Origin: CAZGTQ01 sp964528575
GTDB lineage: Bacteria > Planctomycetota > UBA1135 > GCA-002686595
DNA: 64,000 bases
Direction of reading: 5' to 3'
NCBI GenBank assembly: GCA_964528575.1
Contig: CAZGTQ010000272.1
Location: 1-64,000, forward strand
The stretch's first letter is position 1. Each line of letters starts with the position of its first letter. Made by a program: the position numbers and the translations under genes. The notes beneath the pieces were generated by a model. It searched no databases. It was not told the origin of the DNA and was given only the letters and a program-made list of their open reading frames with translations. This document shows positions 1-7,467 of the stretch, piece by piece.

Positions 1-248
1 TCGAGATCGGCCCGTTCCACCCGTTCGTCGAGGGCAACCTCCGCTACGGAGATGGCCTCGACAACGGAGTCGACGAGGAGAGCTACACCGGCTGGAACGC
101 CGGCGTCGGCGCGCTGTTCGACCTGGGCGACAGGTTCTTCATCAGCGCCCGCCTGATGTACGAGCTCACGCCGATCGACACCCCGACCGGCGACGTCGAC
201 GTCGACGGCCTCGTCGGCACGCTCGGCTTCGGCATCAAGTTCCTGTGA
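1..248 (+). CDS. C-terminal fragment of an outer-membrane beta-barrel-like protein (partial)
   Basis: A reading frame enters from the left edge and stops at TGA 246-248, giving about 81 residues. The segment alternates polar and hydrophobic residues with repeated glycines (WNAGVGALFDLGD, then FFISARLMYEL, ending GFGIKFL), the look of transmembrane beta strands in OmpA or opacity-type barrels. It is acidic between strands, as expected for loops. The start and any signal peptide lie outside the window. The family is inferred from composition only. Confidence 0.55.
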   Translation, partial: EIGPFHPFVEGNLRYGDGLDNGVDEESYTGWNAGVGALFDLGDRFFISARLMYELTPIDTPTGDVDVDGLVGTLGFGIKFL

Positions 249-256
249 CGCGGGCA

Positions 257-282
257 GCGTAGCGGTAGAGCCGACGACCGAG
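257..282 (+). repeat. left outer direct repeat of the RAYT unit
   Basis: The 26 bases match 1474-1499 at 25 positions; the core GCGGTAGAGCCGACGACCGA is identical. It begins nine bases after the stop of the barrel gene. Confidence 0.85.
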
Positions 283-284
283 TG

Positions 285-308
285 ATACGGAGTCGCACAC
301 CTTGTTGT
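285..308 (+). repeat. left inverted repeat of the RAYT unit
   Basis: ATACGGAGTCGCACACCTTG and the next four bases are the reverse complement of 1439-1462 with one mismatch. It lies between the left direct repeat and the transposase start. Confidence 0.85.
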
Positions 309-387
309 GGCTGGTCGACACGATGGTGCCGCACAAAGAAGCTCCCATCTCGGTGCAACCACTGGCTCGTGGCTCCGTCCTACGGGC

Positions 388-1398
388 GTGGCACGACGAC
401 CGAGATGCGATGAGCCGGGGAGCTGGCACCACGTGGTCAACCGCGGGATCGCGAAGCGCCCGTTGTTCGAGAACAGGGGCGACATCCGCTACTTCTTGTC
501 GCGGCTCGCTCGCGAGGTGCGCTCCGGACGGATCGAGGTGCATGCCTATTGCATGCTCACGACGCACTTCCACCTGCTGCTCCGCAGTCCAGTTGGCGCG
601 CTCGGCGAGGCGATGCGACGCGCGCAGAACGCCTACGCTCGGCGCTTCAACCGGCTACGCCGGCGCGACGGGTCGCTTCTCCGTGGGCGCTTCTTCTCGA
701 GGCCGGTCGACTCCCGCGCCTACCAGATCGCGCTCGTGTGCTACATCGACGCCAACCCCGTTCGCGCGGGAATCGTGTCGAGGGCGGAGCAATACGCGTT
801 CGGCAGCGCGAGCCTGTACGTTCGTGGCGATCCGCCGCGCTGGCTCGAGCGGTCCTGGATCGAGGAGACGGCTCGTGCTCTCGCCGGAACCCCGGCCTTC
901 GATGCCTCGGCCTACCGGCGCGCGTTCCTGGGCGTGCGACGGGGCTCGCTCGACGCTCTGTGCGAGGTCGTCGAGCGGCGGATGAGCGCGCGGCTTCGGC
1001 ACGACCCGCTCGACGACTTGGTCGGCTCGAGCCCCGCCGAAGTGCAAGCTTGGATGGAGCGGCGCACGCGGCTCGCGGACAACCATCAGCCCGGCCTGCC
1101 GGTGTGCGCTCTGTCGGCCCTCGGTGCGGCGCTCGACGACGACGAGCGGCAGAACGGGGTCTGGCTCGTGGAGCGTGACGGGAAGCTGCTACGTGGTCGC
1201 GAGATCGGGTGGACCGGTCTGGCGCACGAGCTCGGCGGGCGATCATGGACCGAGCTTGCCGCGTTGGCGGGGGGCTCGATCACCCGCGCACGGAGGTTCG
1301 GCCGGGAGCACCGACTCCTGATGCAGACGGATGGCCGCTACGCCGCCCGGGCGAGAGCCGTTGCGAGCGTCGCCATGTGTCGCTCCTCGATCCGCTGA
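388..1398 (+). CDS. REP-associated tyrosine transposase (RAYT, IS200-like Y1 family)
   Basis: A 336-residue single-strand DNA transposase of the Y1/HUH superfamily. The metal-binding HUH motif is seen as TTHFHLLLR (His60 and His62) and the family signature CYIDANPVRAG follows near residue 118, with Tyr119 or Tyr112 as candidate nucleophile. The C-terminal 70 residues (ELGGRSWTELAALAGGS region) resemble a helix-turn-helix DNA-binding segment. GTG 388 is chosen because it gives the normal RAYT opening MARRPRCDEPGSWHHV; upstream extension to 307 would run into the inverted repeat. No frameshift is seen, so it may be functional. These enzymes act on REP palindromes and are usually domesticated. 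Confidence 0.88.
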   Translation: MARRPRCDEPGSWHHVVNRGIAKRPLFENRGDIRYFLSRLAREVRSGRIEVHAYCMLTTHFHLLLRSPVGALGEAMRRAQNAYARRFNRLRRRDGSLLRGRFFSRPVDSRAYQIALVCYIDANPVRAGIVSRAEQYAFGSASLYVRGDPPRWLERSWIEETARALAGTPAFDASAYRRAFLGVRRGSLDALCEVVERRMSARLRHDPLDDLVGSSPAEVQAWMERRTRLADNHQPGLPVCALSALGAALDDDERQNGVWLVERDGKLLRGREIGWTGLAHELGGRSWTELAALAGGSITRARRFGREHRLLMQTDGRYAARARAVASVAMCRSSIR

Positions 1399-1438
1399 TA
1401 GCAGGCCCTCACGTGCGGCACTATCCTGTCGGCGGGCG

Positions 1439-1462
1439 ACAACAAGGTGTGCGACACCGTAT
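1439..1462 (+). repeat. right inverted repeat of the RAYT unit
   Basis: Complementary to 285-308 at 23 of 24 positions. Its last two bases are the first two of the ATG proposed for the methyltransferase gene. Confidence 0.85.
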
Positions 1463-2165
1463 GGAGAGGGGTAGCGTCGCGGTAGAGCCGACGACCGAGA
1501 GCCCTTTCACGCGCGCCGACGTCGTCGGGCGCTACGAGGATTGGTACGCGACGCCGTACGGCGTCGTCGTCGATCGCGTCGAGCGGCGGATGCTGGTCGA
1601 GCTGCTCGCGCCGCTTCGGCGCGGGGCGTCGGTGCTCGAGATCGGGTGCGGGACGGGGCACTTCGCGGCGGCGCTCGCCGCGGAGGGGTTGCGTGTCGCG
1701 GGCGTCGATCCGGCCGCCGAGATGCTCGCGGTGGCGCGGACTCGCGTACCGATCGCGCGCGCGGACGGCGCGCGGCTGCCGTTCGCCGATGGTGCGTTCG
1801 ACGCCGCCGTGCTCGTCTGCGTCGTCGAGTTCACCGCCGATCCGATCGCCGTGCTGCGCGAGGCGCGGCGCGTCGCGCGCGAGCGCGTCGTCGTGCTCAG
1901 CGTCGTCAGCGACTCGTGGCTCGGCCTGCGGCGGCGGCTCGCCGGCGCGCTCGGGAACCCGATCTTCGCGCGCGCGACCTACCGCAGCCGCCGGCGGACG
2001 ATCGCGCTCGCACGCGCGGCGGGAGCGAAGATCCTGCGCACGCGCAGCGCGCTCTTCCTGCCGCCGACGCTCGCCGGGCGGCTGCCGCGGCTCGAGGAGC
2101 GGCTGTCGCGCGGCTCGCTGCCGGGCGGCGGCGTCCTCGGGCTCGCGCTCAGCGCGTCGCGATGA
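1461..2165 (+). CDS. class I SAM-dependent methyltransferase
   Basis: A 234-residue soluble methyltransferase. Motif I is VLEIGCGTGHF (residues 58-68), an acidic residue closes strand two (VAGVDPA), and the LPFADGAFDAAVLV segment is the usual post-motif region. It resembles the UbiE/Methyltransf_11 group that acts on small molecules or quinones; the substrate cannot be read from the sequence. ATG 1461 sits at the edge of the transposon inverted repeat and the first codons run through its direct repeat, so the native N-terminus may have been altered by insertion. The frame is open further upstream but only inside the transposase gene. It overlaps the Pmp3 gene tail to tail by 17 bases. Confidence 0.8.
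   Translation: MERGSVAVEPTTESPFTRADVVGRYEDWYATPYGVVVDRVERRMLVELLAPLRRGASVLEIGCGTGHFAAALAAEGLRVAGVDPAAEMLAVARTRVPIARADGARLPFADGAFDAAVLVCVVEFTADPIAVLREARRVARERVVVLSVVSDSWLGLRRRLAGALGNPIFARATYRSRRRTIALARAAGAKILRTRSALFLPPTLAGRLPRLEERLSRGSLPGGGVLGLALSASR
1474..1499 (+). repeat. right outer direct repeat of the RAYT unit
   Basis: Second copy of the 26-base repeat at 257-282. It is read as codons 5 to 13 of the methyltransferase frame. Confidence 0.85.
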
Positions 2166-2307
2166 TCCAGACCGCGTGGACGATGCCAGGGATGTAGCCG
2201 AGGATCGTCAGCAGGACGTTCAGCCAGAACTGCGGGCCGATCCCGACCTGGAGGAAGACGCCGAGCGGCGGGAGGAGGACGGCGAGAATGATGCGTAGGA
2301 CGTCCAT
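2149..2307 (-). CDS. Pmp3/YqaE family membrane peptide (UPF0057)
   Basis: A 52-residue protein made of two membrane helices, with the family hallmarks RIILAVLLPPLGVF and LLTILGYIPGIVHAVW. Pmp3-type proteins sit in the cytoplasmic membrane and are linked to membrane potential and salt or cold stress. ATG 2307 gives exactly the usual family length. An in-frame ATG at 2388 has a better ribosome-binding site (AAAGGA six to seven bases ahead) and would add 27 basic residues, so the longer form is possible. It is tail to tail with the methyltransferase. Confidence 0.85.
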   Translation of the reverse strand: MDVLRIILAVLLPPLGVFLQVGIGPQFWLNVLLTILGYIPGIVHAVWIIATR

Positions 2308-2411
2308 GATTTGTGGCTCGGAGCGCAAGCGGCGTGCCGGCGGGGGGAGCGCAGCGCGGAGCCAGCGCCGGCCAGTCGTTCGCGCCATCGACGTTCCTTT
2401 CTTCAATCCCT

Positions 2412-2446
2412 GCTCGCGCAGCGGCTCGCGGAGCGGCTGCGCGAGC
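2412..2446. repeat. strong hairpin, 11-bp stem
   Basis: GCTCGCGCAGC (2412-2422) and GCTGCGCGAGC (2436-2446) are perfect reverse complements around a 13-base loop. It lies between the PAC2 gene and the Pmp3 gene, both on the minus strand. There is no T run after it on that strand, so it may stabilise mRNA or attenuate rather than terminate. Apart from this hairpin and the possible upstream start of the Pmp3 gene, 2308-2549 shows nothing recognisable. Confidence 0.6.
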
Positions 2447-2549
2447 GCGGGCTCGCGAGCCGCGTCGACCTGGCGAACGAGCGGACCGACGGCCGTGCGT
2501 GGGACGTCCGCGGGGCTGCGCTCTGCGCGTCGGGTCGCCGAGCGCGCCG

Positions 2550-3485
2550 CTACTCCCCGCTCTTGAACAGGTCGAGGAAGCGGTCCTCGTACTTCGCGAA
2601 CACGCCGTCGCGGTCGAGCTCGGCCTTGAGGGCGAGCGCCTTCGACCGGTCGTGCGCGGCCGCGTCGAAGAGCTGCTCGATGCGCGCCTCGCTCTCCGGG
2701 TCGAGCCCCTCGCTCTTCGGCCAGTCCTCCGGGACGTGCTGTTCGTCCTCGCAGGCGGCACGCGCGAGCTCGGACGCCTGCTGCGCCGCCTCCTCGAGCC
2801 GGCGCAGGTGCTCGGAGAGCGCGCGCTCGACATCCTGCGCCTGCGCGTCGAGCCGCCCGAGGTCGAGCTCGAGGCGCGCGAGCTTCGCGAAGCGCCGCAG
2901 CACCGCGGCCGACGCTTTGGGGTTTGCGACCGAGCTCGCGAAGAACGGGAACTCGCCGAGCAGGCACGCGCCCCCGAGGCCGCGCTCGGCCGCCGCGGCG
3001 AGCAGCACTCCGTTCAGCCCGCTGATCACCGCGTCCGCGAGGATCTCGACGTCGAGCCGCCGCACCTCATCGAGGAGCTTCTGCTCGGTCGCCGCGGCGA
3101 ACACGCGCGCAGGCGCGTCCGGCCGGATCGGCGCGGCCATCGACGCGAACGTGACGACGCGCGACACGCCGAGCTCGCCCGCGACGTCGAGCAGCTCGCG
3201 CGCCGCGCGGTACGAAGTGCCCTGGCCCTGCTCGCTGCCGACGAAGATCACCAGGTCGGGGCCGTCGCCGGTGTTCTTCCAGCCGTAGAGCGCGCGCTGC
3301 GTCCGATCGAACGGCTGGATCAGGCCGCGCTCGATGCGGACCGAGCGGACGTCGGGATCCTGCTCGGGCGGGAGCTGCGCCATGGGAAGCGCACCGAGCG
3401 CCTGCACGAGCTGCCCGCCTGCGATGCGGGCGATGCCGCCCATGCCCGGCCACACGGCGACGAGCCAGGGACTGTCGAGCTGCAT
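2550..3485 (-). CDS. PAC2 family protein (proteasome assembly chaperone 2-like)
   Basis: 311 residues. The first 190 form the PAC2 fold: an opening hydrophobic strand with WPGMGGIARIAG, a middle DLVIFVGSEQGQG strand-turn, then SRVVTFASMAAPIRP and the ISGLNGVLLAAAAERGLGG helix. The C-terminal 110 residues are charged and helical. In bacteria PAC2 proteins are found with and without proteasomes; no proteasome, Pup or Mpa gene is present here, so the role is unknown. It follows a 64-residue acidic protein by four bases and is presumably co-transcribed. Confidence 0.75.
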   Translation of the reverse strand: MQLDSPWLVAVWPGMGGIARIAGGQLVQALGALPMAQLPPEQDPDVRSVRIERGLIQPFDRTQRALYGWKNTGDGPDLVIFVGSEQGQGTSYRAARELLDVAGELGVSRVVTFASMAAPIRPDAPARVFAAATEQKLLDEVRRLDVEILADAVISGLNGVLLAAAAERGLGGACLLGEFPFFASSVANPKASAAVLRRFAKLARLELDLGRLDAQAQDVERALSEHLRRLEEAAQQASELARAACEDEQHVPEDWPKSEGLDPESEARIEQLFDAAAHDRSKALALKAELDRDGVFAKYEDRFLDLFKSGE

Positions 3486-3489
3486 CGCG

Positions 3490-3684
3490 CTACTCGCGCC
3501 CGTCTTCCTCGTCCTCGAGCTCGTCGAGCAGCGTCTGGAACTCCGCCTCGGTCAGGAACGCGGCGACCTCTTGGAGGTTGCCGCCGTCCCAGGCGGCGAG
3601 CAGCTCCGCGTTGCCGAAATCGTGGTCCTCGAAGATCTTGCGGACGCGCACCGCGCGCCCCGCTTGCTGCGCTCTTTCGTTCAC
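3490..3684 (-). CDS. small acidic protein upstream of PAC2 gene
   Basis: A 64-residue protein not recognised as a known family. GTG 3684 is chosen because AAAGGAG lies seven bases ahead. It has a basic start and a strongly acidic end (TLLDELEDEEDGRE) with a possible short helix pair LLAAWDGGNLQEVAAFL. The four-base gap to the PAC2 start suggests a shared operon and possibly a partner role. About 150 bases separate it from the divergent gene at 3837, enough for two promoters. Confidence 0.6.
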   Translation of the reverse strand: MNERAQQAGRAVRVRKIFEDHDFGNAELLAAWDGGNLQEVAAFLTEAEFQTLLDELEDEEDGRE

Positions 3685-3836
3685 GTCGAGGCTCCTTTCG
3701 TGGATCCGCGGATCGGACTGCGAGCGAGTCGGTGCAACAATCGAGCCGGTGGCAGCCGCCCGCGCGTGAGGGCGGCTCGCGCTCATCGGCGTAGTCGGTG
3801 GTGCGACGTCCGTAGAATCGAAGGCCTATCCAGCCG

Positions 3837-4853
3837 ATGAGCCCGCCCGTCGAGATCGCCCGCGCGTTGATGGCCGACTTCGCGCGGCGGACCGTCGTTC
3901 CGGGCGCGGGAGCGCCACGCCGTTCCCTGTGGACCGACGCGTTCGCCGTCTGCAACCTCCTCGAGCTGCACCGCGTGACCGGGGAGGCGGAGCACCTCGC
4001 GACCGCGCTCCGGCTCGTCGACGAGGTGCACGAGACGCTCGGTGAGGCGTTCGACGAGCGGCTCGAGTGGGAGCGCGACGGACAGTACTTCCACTATCTG
4101 ACGAAGTGGATGCACGCGCTCGCGCGCGTCGCCCGGGCCACGGGGGACCGGGCTCGGTTGCTGCAGGCGATCGAGCTCGCGCGCGCGGCGCACGCGGGGT
4201 TCACCGTGGCGCTCCCCGGAGGCGGCAAGCGCCTGTTGGGGAAGACGAGCATCGATCTGTCGCGCCCGCTCCTCGACTCGATGGGGCAGCACGACCCGCT
4301 CGACGGGATGATCACGTTCCGGGCGCTGCGCTGGGCCGCGATCCGCGCGAGCGAGCCCCAGCAGGGCGCCTCGCTCGACGCCGCGATCGGTGACATGCGC
4401 GAGATGTGCGAGGGCGCGCGGTGGGCGACTGGCGACGCGTTGGGCATCGGTGGCCTCCTCGCCGACGCCCATCGACTGGCCGAGCTCGCGCGCGCCCGCG
4501 ACGACGGAGGTGACGCTCGCCTGCTCGCGGAGCTCGTCGGCGGCGCCGCGCTCGGACTCGCGACGCTCGCGCACGGGCGCGCATTCGAGGCGCCCATTGC
4601 CCGCCGGGTCGCGTTCCGCGAGCTCGGTCTCGCGATCGGTCTGCACGCGGTCCAGCGCCTGGTGCCGATCGCGCGCGACCTGGACGTCGCGCATCTCGAC
4701 GGTCTGGTCGCGTTCGTCCCGCTCGCCGCCGTGCTCGAGAAGTTCTGGCTCGACCCGGCGCACCAGGCGACCGACGCGTGGCGCGATCAACTCGACATGA
4801 ACTCGGTGATGCTCGCGACGAGCCTCGTGCCGGACGGCTTCCTCGGCGCGTGA
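3837..4853 (+). CDS. uncharacterised all-helical protein, possible (alpha/alpha) barrel
   Basis: 338 residues without signal peptide or membrane helices. The chain is a run of amphipathic helices with aromatic-rich turns (WERDGQYFHYLTKWMHALARVA, followed by repeated Ala/Arg-rich helices) that resembles the six-hairpin architecture of glycosidase-like toroids and epimerases. No catalytic motif is convincing. A conserved-looking segment around RLLGKTSIDLSRPLLDSMGQ and DPLDGMITFRAL would be the most informative region. It is divergent from the PAC2 pair and precedes a lipoprotein gene by 92 bases. Confidence 0.6.
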   Translation: MSPPVEIARALMADFARRTVVPGAGAPRRSLWTDAFAVCNLLELHRVTGEAEHLATALRLVDEVHETLGEAFDERLEWERDGQYFHYLTKWMHALARVARATGDRARLLQAIELARAAHAGFTVALPGGGKRLLGKTSIDLSRPLLDSMGQHDPLDGMITFRALRWAAIRASEPQQGASLDAAIGDMREMCEGARWATGDALGIGGLLADAHRLAELARARDDGGDARLLAELVGGAALGLATLAHGRAFEAPIARRVAFRELGLAIGLHAVQRLVPIARDLDVAHLDGLVAFVPLAAVLEKFWLDPAHQATDAWRDQLDMNSVMLATSLVPDGFLGA

Positions 4854-4945
4854 GCGTGCCCCCGATGCGGCTGCGGCGGACTCGCCGCTCGAGCGGTGGC
4901 GCGCCGGCGTGCGAGCGGACAGACTGAGCCCCAGGAGGACGAACC

Positions 4946-5518
4946 ATGAAGAATGCACGAACGGCCGTGGCGATCTGCCTTCCCCTGCTCGGCGCCTGCG
5001 CTTCGGACGCGGCCTGGAGGTCCGAGGACGCGCTCCTCGCCGAGTCGGTCGAGATGCAGGTCGACGGCTCGGGCGACACGGTCGAGATCGAGTACCACGT
5101 CGCCGTGTCGATGGTGCCGGCGGAGGTGCGCGCCGCGATGGACGCGCTCCATCCCGGCGGCCGCACGACCGGCGCGGAGAAGGAGTACCAGGGCTCCGAG
5201 CTCTACTGGGAGATCACGAAGCAGGTCGGTGGGCGGGCGGTCGAGGCGATGTTCCTGCCCGACGGCACGCTCCACTCGCAGGAGATCGAGGTGCCCGCGA
5301 CGGCGGTCCCGGAGGAGGTCAAGCGCTCGGTCGCGGCGATGGTCCGCGGCCAGGTGACCAAGTGGGAGGAGATCCGCGACGAGGACGGGGAGCTCGTCGA
5401 GTACCACGCGAAGGTCTCGTCCGGCGGGATGAAGTACAAGGCCAGCGTGTCGGCCGACGGCGAGGCGCTCGGCGTGGTGCGCGAGATCCCGGCGGAGATC
5501 GAGGTTCCGGTGCCGTAG
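4946..5518 (+). CDS. PepSY-like (BLIP-fold) lipoprotein
   Basis: 190 residues beginning with a lipoprotein signal (MKNARTAVAICLPLLGAC, predicted acylated Cys18). Two similar beta-alpha-beta units follow: about 40-110 (EIEYHVAVSMVPAEVRAAMD) and about 120-185 (VPEEVKRSVAAMVRGQVTKW), matching PepSY-like repeats. Such proteins bind or inhibit periplasmic partners, but none is identifiable here. A ribosome-binding site AGGAGG is visible at 4933-4938 just ahead of the ATG. Confidence 0.75.
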   Translation: MKNARTAVAICLPLLGACASDAAWRSEDALLAESVEMQVDGSGDTVEIEYHVAVSMVPAEVRAAMDALHPGGRTTGAEKEYQGSELYWEITKQVGGRAVEAMFLPDGTLHSQEIEVPATAVPEEVKRSVAAMVRGQVTKWEEIRDEDGELVEYHAKVSSGGMKYKASVSADGEALGVVREIPAEIEVPVP

Positions 5519-5540
5519 AGGCGAGTTCTTCCTTCCTCGC

Positions 5541-5584
5541 AGCCGGAGCCGTAGCTCCCGCAAGCCGGTGCCGTAGCTCCCGCA
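5541..5584 (+). repeat. two tandem copies of a 22-base unit
   Basis: Units 5541-5562 and 5563-5584 differ at one base; the shared core is GCCGTAGCTCCCGCA. Confidence 0.85.
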
Positions 5585-5593
5585 AGGAAAGAA

Positions 5594-5639
5594 GTTCGCC
5601 CGGGACCAGACCCAGCGCTCTCGGTGGCCCCGGGCGAAC
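5594..5639. terminator. 11-bp stem hairpin after the lipoprotein gene
   Basis: GTTCGCCCGGG (5594-5604) pairs perfectly with CCCGGGCGAAC (5629-5639) across a 24-base loop. It may end transcription from the lipoprotein gene or act on otsA leader RNA; no T tract follows, so terminator function is inferred. Confidence 0.45.
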
Positions 5640-5904
5640 AAGGGAGAAAGGGTTCTCTGCGTCCACGCTGTCCGAACCCCCCCGGCTGGACGGAGTGGGC
5701 GAGAAACCTCGGGCGGGGCATACCAAGAAGCGTGCCCGCGCCCGCGGCGGCCCTCCGGACGCGCAGGGCGCCCGCGGGCGCCCATGGGCAGGAGCGTTGT
5801 GTACAAACGGATGGCGAAGGCGCGCTGCGCGGCGGCGCTCCGTCGTCGTCGCGGGAACGCCCTGCTCGCTCGCGGCGGCACCCGACTTGCCACCGCTTCC
5901 CGAC

Positions 5905-7422
5905 GTGCAGCACGACACGGAGGGGAGCCAGTCGAACGGGCGCGGAACGGAGCCCGAGAGTCGAAGCGAATTCGTCGTCGTGGCGAATCGGTTGCCGGTG
6001 CACCGCATCCGGCGTCACGGCAAGAGCGAATGGAGCACGAGCCCGGGAGGCCTCGTCTCCGCCCTCGTCTCGACGCTCCAGCGCGCGCGCGGGACCTGGA
6101 TCGGCTGGCCGGGCGTCCGGGACGAGAGCTTCGAGCCGTTCGTCCACGACGGGATCGCGAACGTCCCGATCGCTCTGTCGCGCGCCGAGGCGGTCGGCTA
6201 CTACGAGGGCTTCTCCAACGCGACGCTCTGGCCGCTCTACCACGACTGCGTCCGCCCGCCGGTGTTCCGGCGCGAGTGGTGGGAGCCGTACGTGCGCGTG
6301 AACCGGCGCTTCGCGGAGGCCGCCGACGAGTCGGCCGCCCCCGGCGCGATCGTGTGGGTGCACGACTACCAATTGCAGCTCGTGCCGGCGATGCTGCGCG
6401 AACGCAGGCCCGACCTGCGCATCGGCTTCTTCCTGCACATCCCGTTTCCGCCCCCGGAGCTCTTCCAGCAGCTCCCCTGGCGCAAGAGCATCGTCGAGGG
6501 GATCCTCGGCGCGGACGTCGTCGGCTTCCAGACCCGTGCCGGCGCCTCGAACTTCGCGCGCCTCGCACGCTGCCACGCCGGAGCGCTCACGCGCGAGAAC
6601 GGCATCGAGCACGACGGCCGCACCGTGATCAGCAGGGCTTTCCCGATCTCGATCGACTACGACCGGTTCGCGGACGCGGCGCGCGACCCGCGCACGCTGC
6701 GGCGCGCCGAGCGGATCCGCAGCCGCATCGGCATCGGGCGGCGGATCCTGCTCGGCGTGGATCGGCTCGACTACACGAAGGGCATCGGCGCGCGGCTCGA
6801 GGCGTTCGGCGAGCTGCTCGGCTCGGGACTGGTGGCGCCGGGGGAGTGCGTGCTGATCCAGACGGCTGTCCCCAGCCGCGAGAGAGTGTCGGAGTACCGC
6901 TCGACGCGCGAGGAGATCGAGCGGCTCGTCGGCGAGATCAACGGCGAGCACGGCTCGATCGGTCGACCCGCCGTCCACTACCTCCACAAGACGCTCCCGT
7001 TCGAGGAGCTCGTGCCGCTGTACGTCGCCGCCGACGTGATGCTCGTGACGCCGCTGCGCGACGGGATGAACCTCGTCGCGAAGGAGTTCGTCGCCTCGCG
7101 CAACGACGAGCGGGGCGTGCTCGTGCTGAGCGAGTTCACGGGAGCGGCGTACGAGCTGCGCAGCGCGCTGATCGTCAACCCGCACGACATCGACGGCCTG
7201 GCCGCCACGATGAAGCGCGCGCTCGACATGTCCGACGCGGACCAGCGCCGGCGCATGCGCGGCATGCGCCGAGTCGTGCGCCGCAACGACGTCCACGCGT
7301 GGGCGCGCTCGTTCCTCGAGACGCTGGGGCACGAGCAGGACGACGAGGGCGCGGTGGAGGAGGCAAGTCCTCGCGCCCAGAGCGCGACGCGGGGAGCGTT
7401 CGCCAGCCGGATGCCCCTTTGA
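5905..7422 (+). CDS. otsA: alpha,alpha-trehalose-phosphate synthase (GT20)
   Basis: Makes trehalose-6-phosphate from UDP-glucose (or another NDP-glucose) and glucose-6-phosphate in the cytoplasm. GT20 signatures are in order: VVVANRLP, STSPGGLVSAL, IVWVHDYQLQLVP, FFLHIPFPPPELF, LLGVDRLDYTKGI and TPLRDGMNLVAKEF. GTG 5905 gives about 505 residues, close to family length, but TTG 5887 or another upstream start is possible because none has a good ribosome-binding site. No trehalose-phosphatase gene (otsB) is nearby. It heads a forward run of carbon and redox genes and may draw on glucose-6-phosphate made by the downstream glucokinase. Confidence 0.9.
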   Translation: MQHDTEGSQSNGRGTEPESRSEFVVVANRLPVHRIRRHGKSEWSTSPGGLVSALVSTLQRARGTWIGWPGVRDESFEPFVHDGIANVPIALSRAEAVGYYEGFSNATLWPLYHDCVRPPVFRREWWEPYVRVNRRFAEAADESAAPGAIVWVHDYQLQLVPAMLRERRPDLRIGFFLHIPFPPPELFQQLPWRKSIVEGILGADVVGFQTRAGASNFARLARCHAGALTRENGIEHDGRTVISRAFPISIDYDRFADAARDPRTLRRAERIRSRIGIGRRILLGVDRLDYTKGIGARLEAFGELLGSGLVAPGECVLIQTAVPSRERVSEYRSTREEIERLVGEINGEHGSIGRPAVHYLHKTLPFEELVPLYVAADVMLVTPLRDGMNLVAKEFVASRNDERGVLVLSEFTGAAYELRSALIVNPHDIDGLAATMKRALDMSDADQRRRMRGMRRVVRRNDVHAWARSFLETLGHEQDDEGAVEEASPRAQSATRGAFASRMPL

Positions 7423-7467
7423 CGGGGGCATGAGCGGACCGGAACGGGAGTTGCAGCCGCGTTCCGG

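Larger units (their letters stand above)
257..1499 (+). mobile_element. RAYT transposase unit bounded by inverted and direct repeats
   Basis: A RAYT gene (388-1398) is enclosed by a 24-base inverted repeat pair (285-308 and 1439-1462, 23 of 24 matching) and, outside these, a 26-base direct repeat pair (257-282 and 1474-1499, 25 of 26 matching). The unit lies between the stop of the barrel gene and the body of a methyltransferase gene. REP-associated tyrosine transposases are often single-copy and flanked by palindromic REP units; the outer direct repeats are less expected and could be a target duplication or a recombination product. Confidence 0.6.
5519..5904. other. non-coding region before otsA with repeats and hairpins
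   Basis: 386 bases with no convincing gene. The first 120 bases hold a tandem repeat (5541-5584) and nested inverted repeats (about 5520-5600 and 5594-5639). The rest is GC-rich with no clear promoter. The otsA reading frame stays open across most of it, but this part has no OtsA similarity. Confidence 0.5.

Noticed and set aside
1209..1460. N-terminal extension of the methyltransferase to position 1209
   Set aside because: Those codons lie within the transposase gene and the inverted repeat.
4909..5904. Extension of the otsA frame far upstream to give 837 residues
   Set aside because: The extra part overlaps the lipoprotein gene, has no GT20 similarity and is composition-driven open frame in GC-rich DNA.
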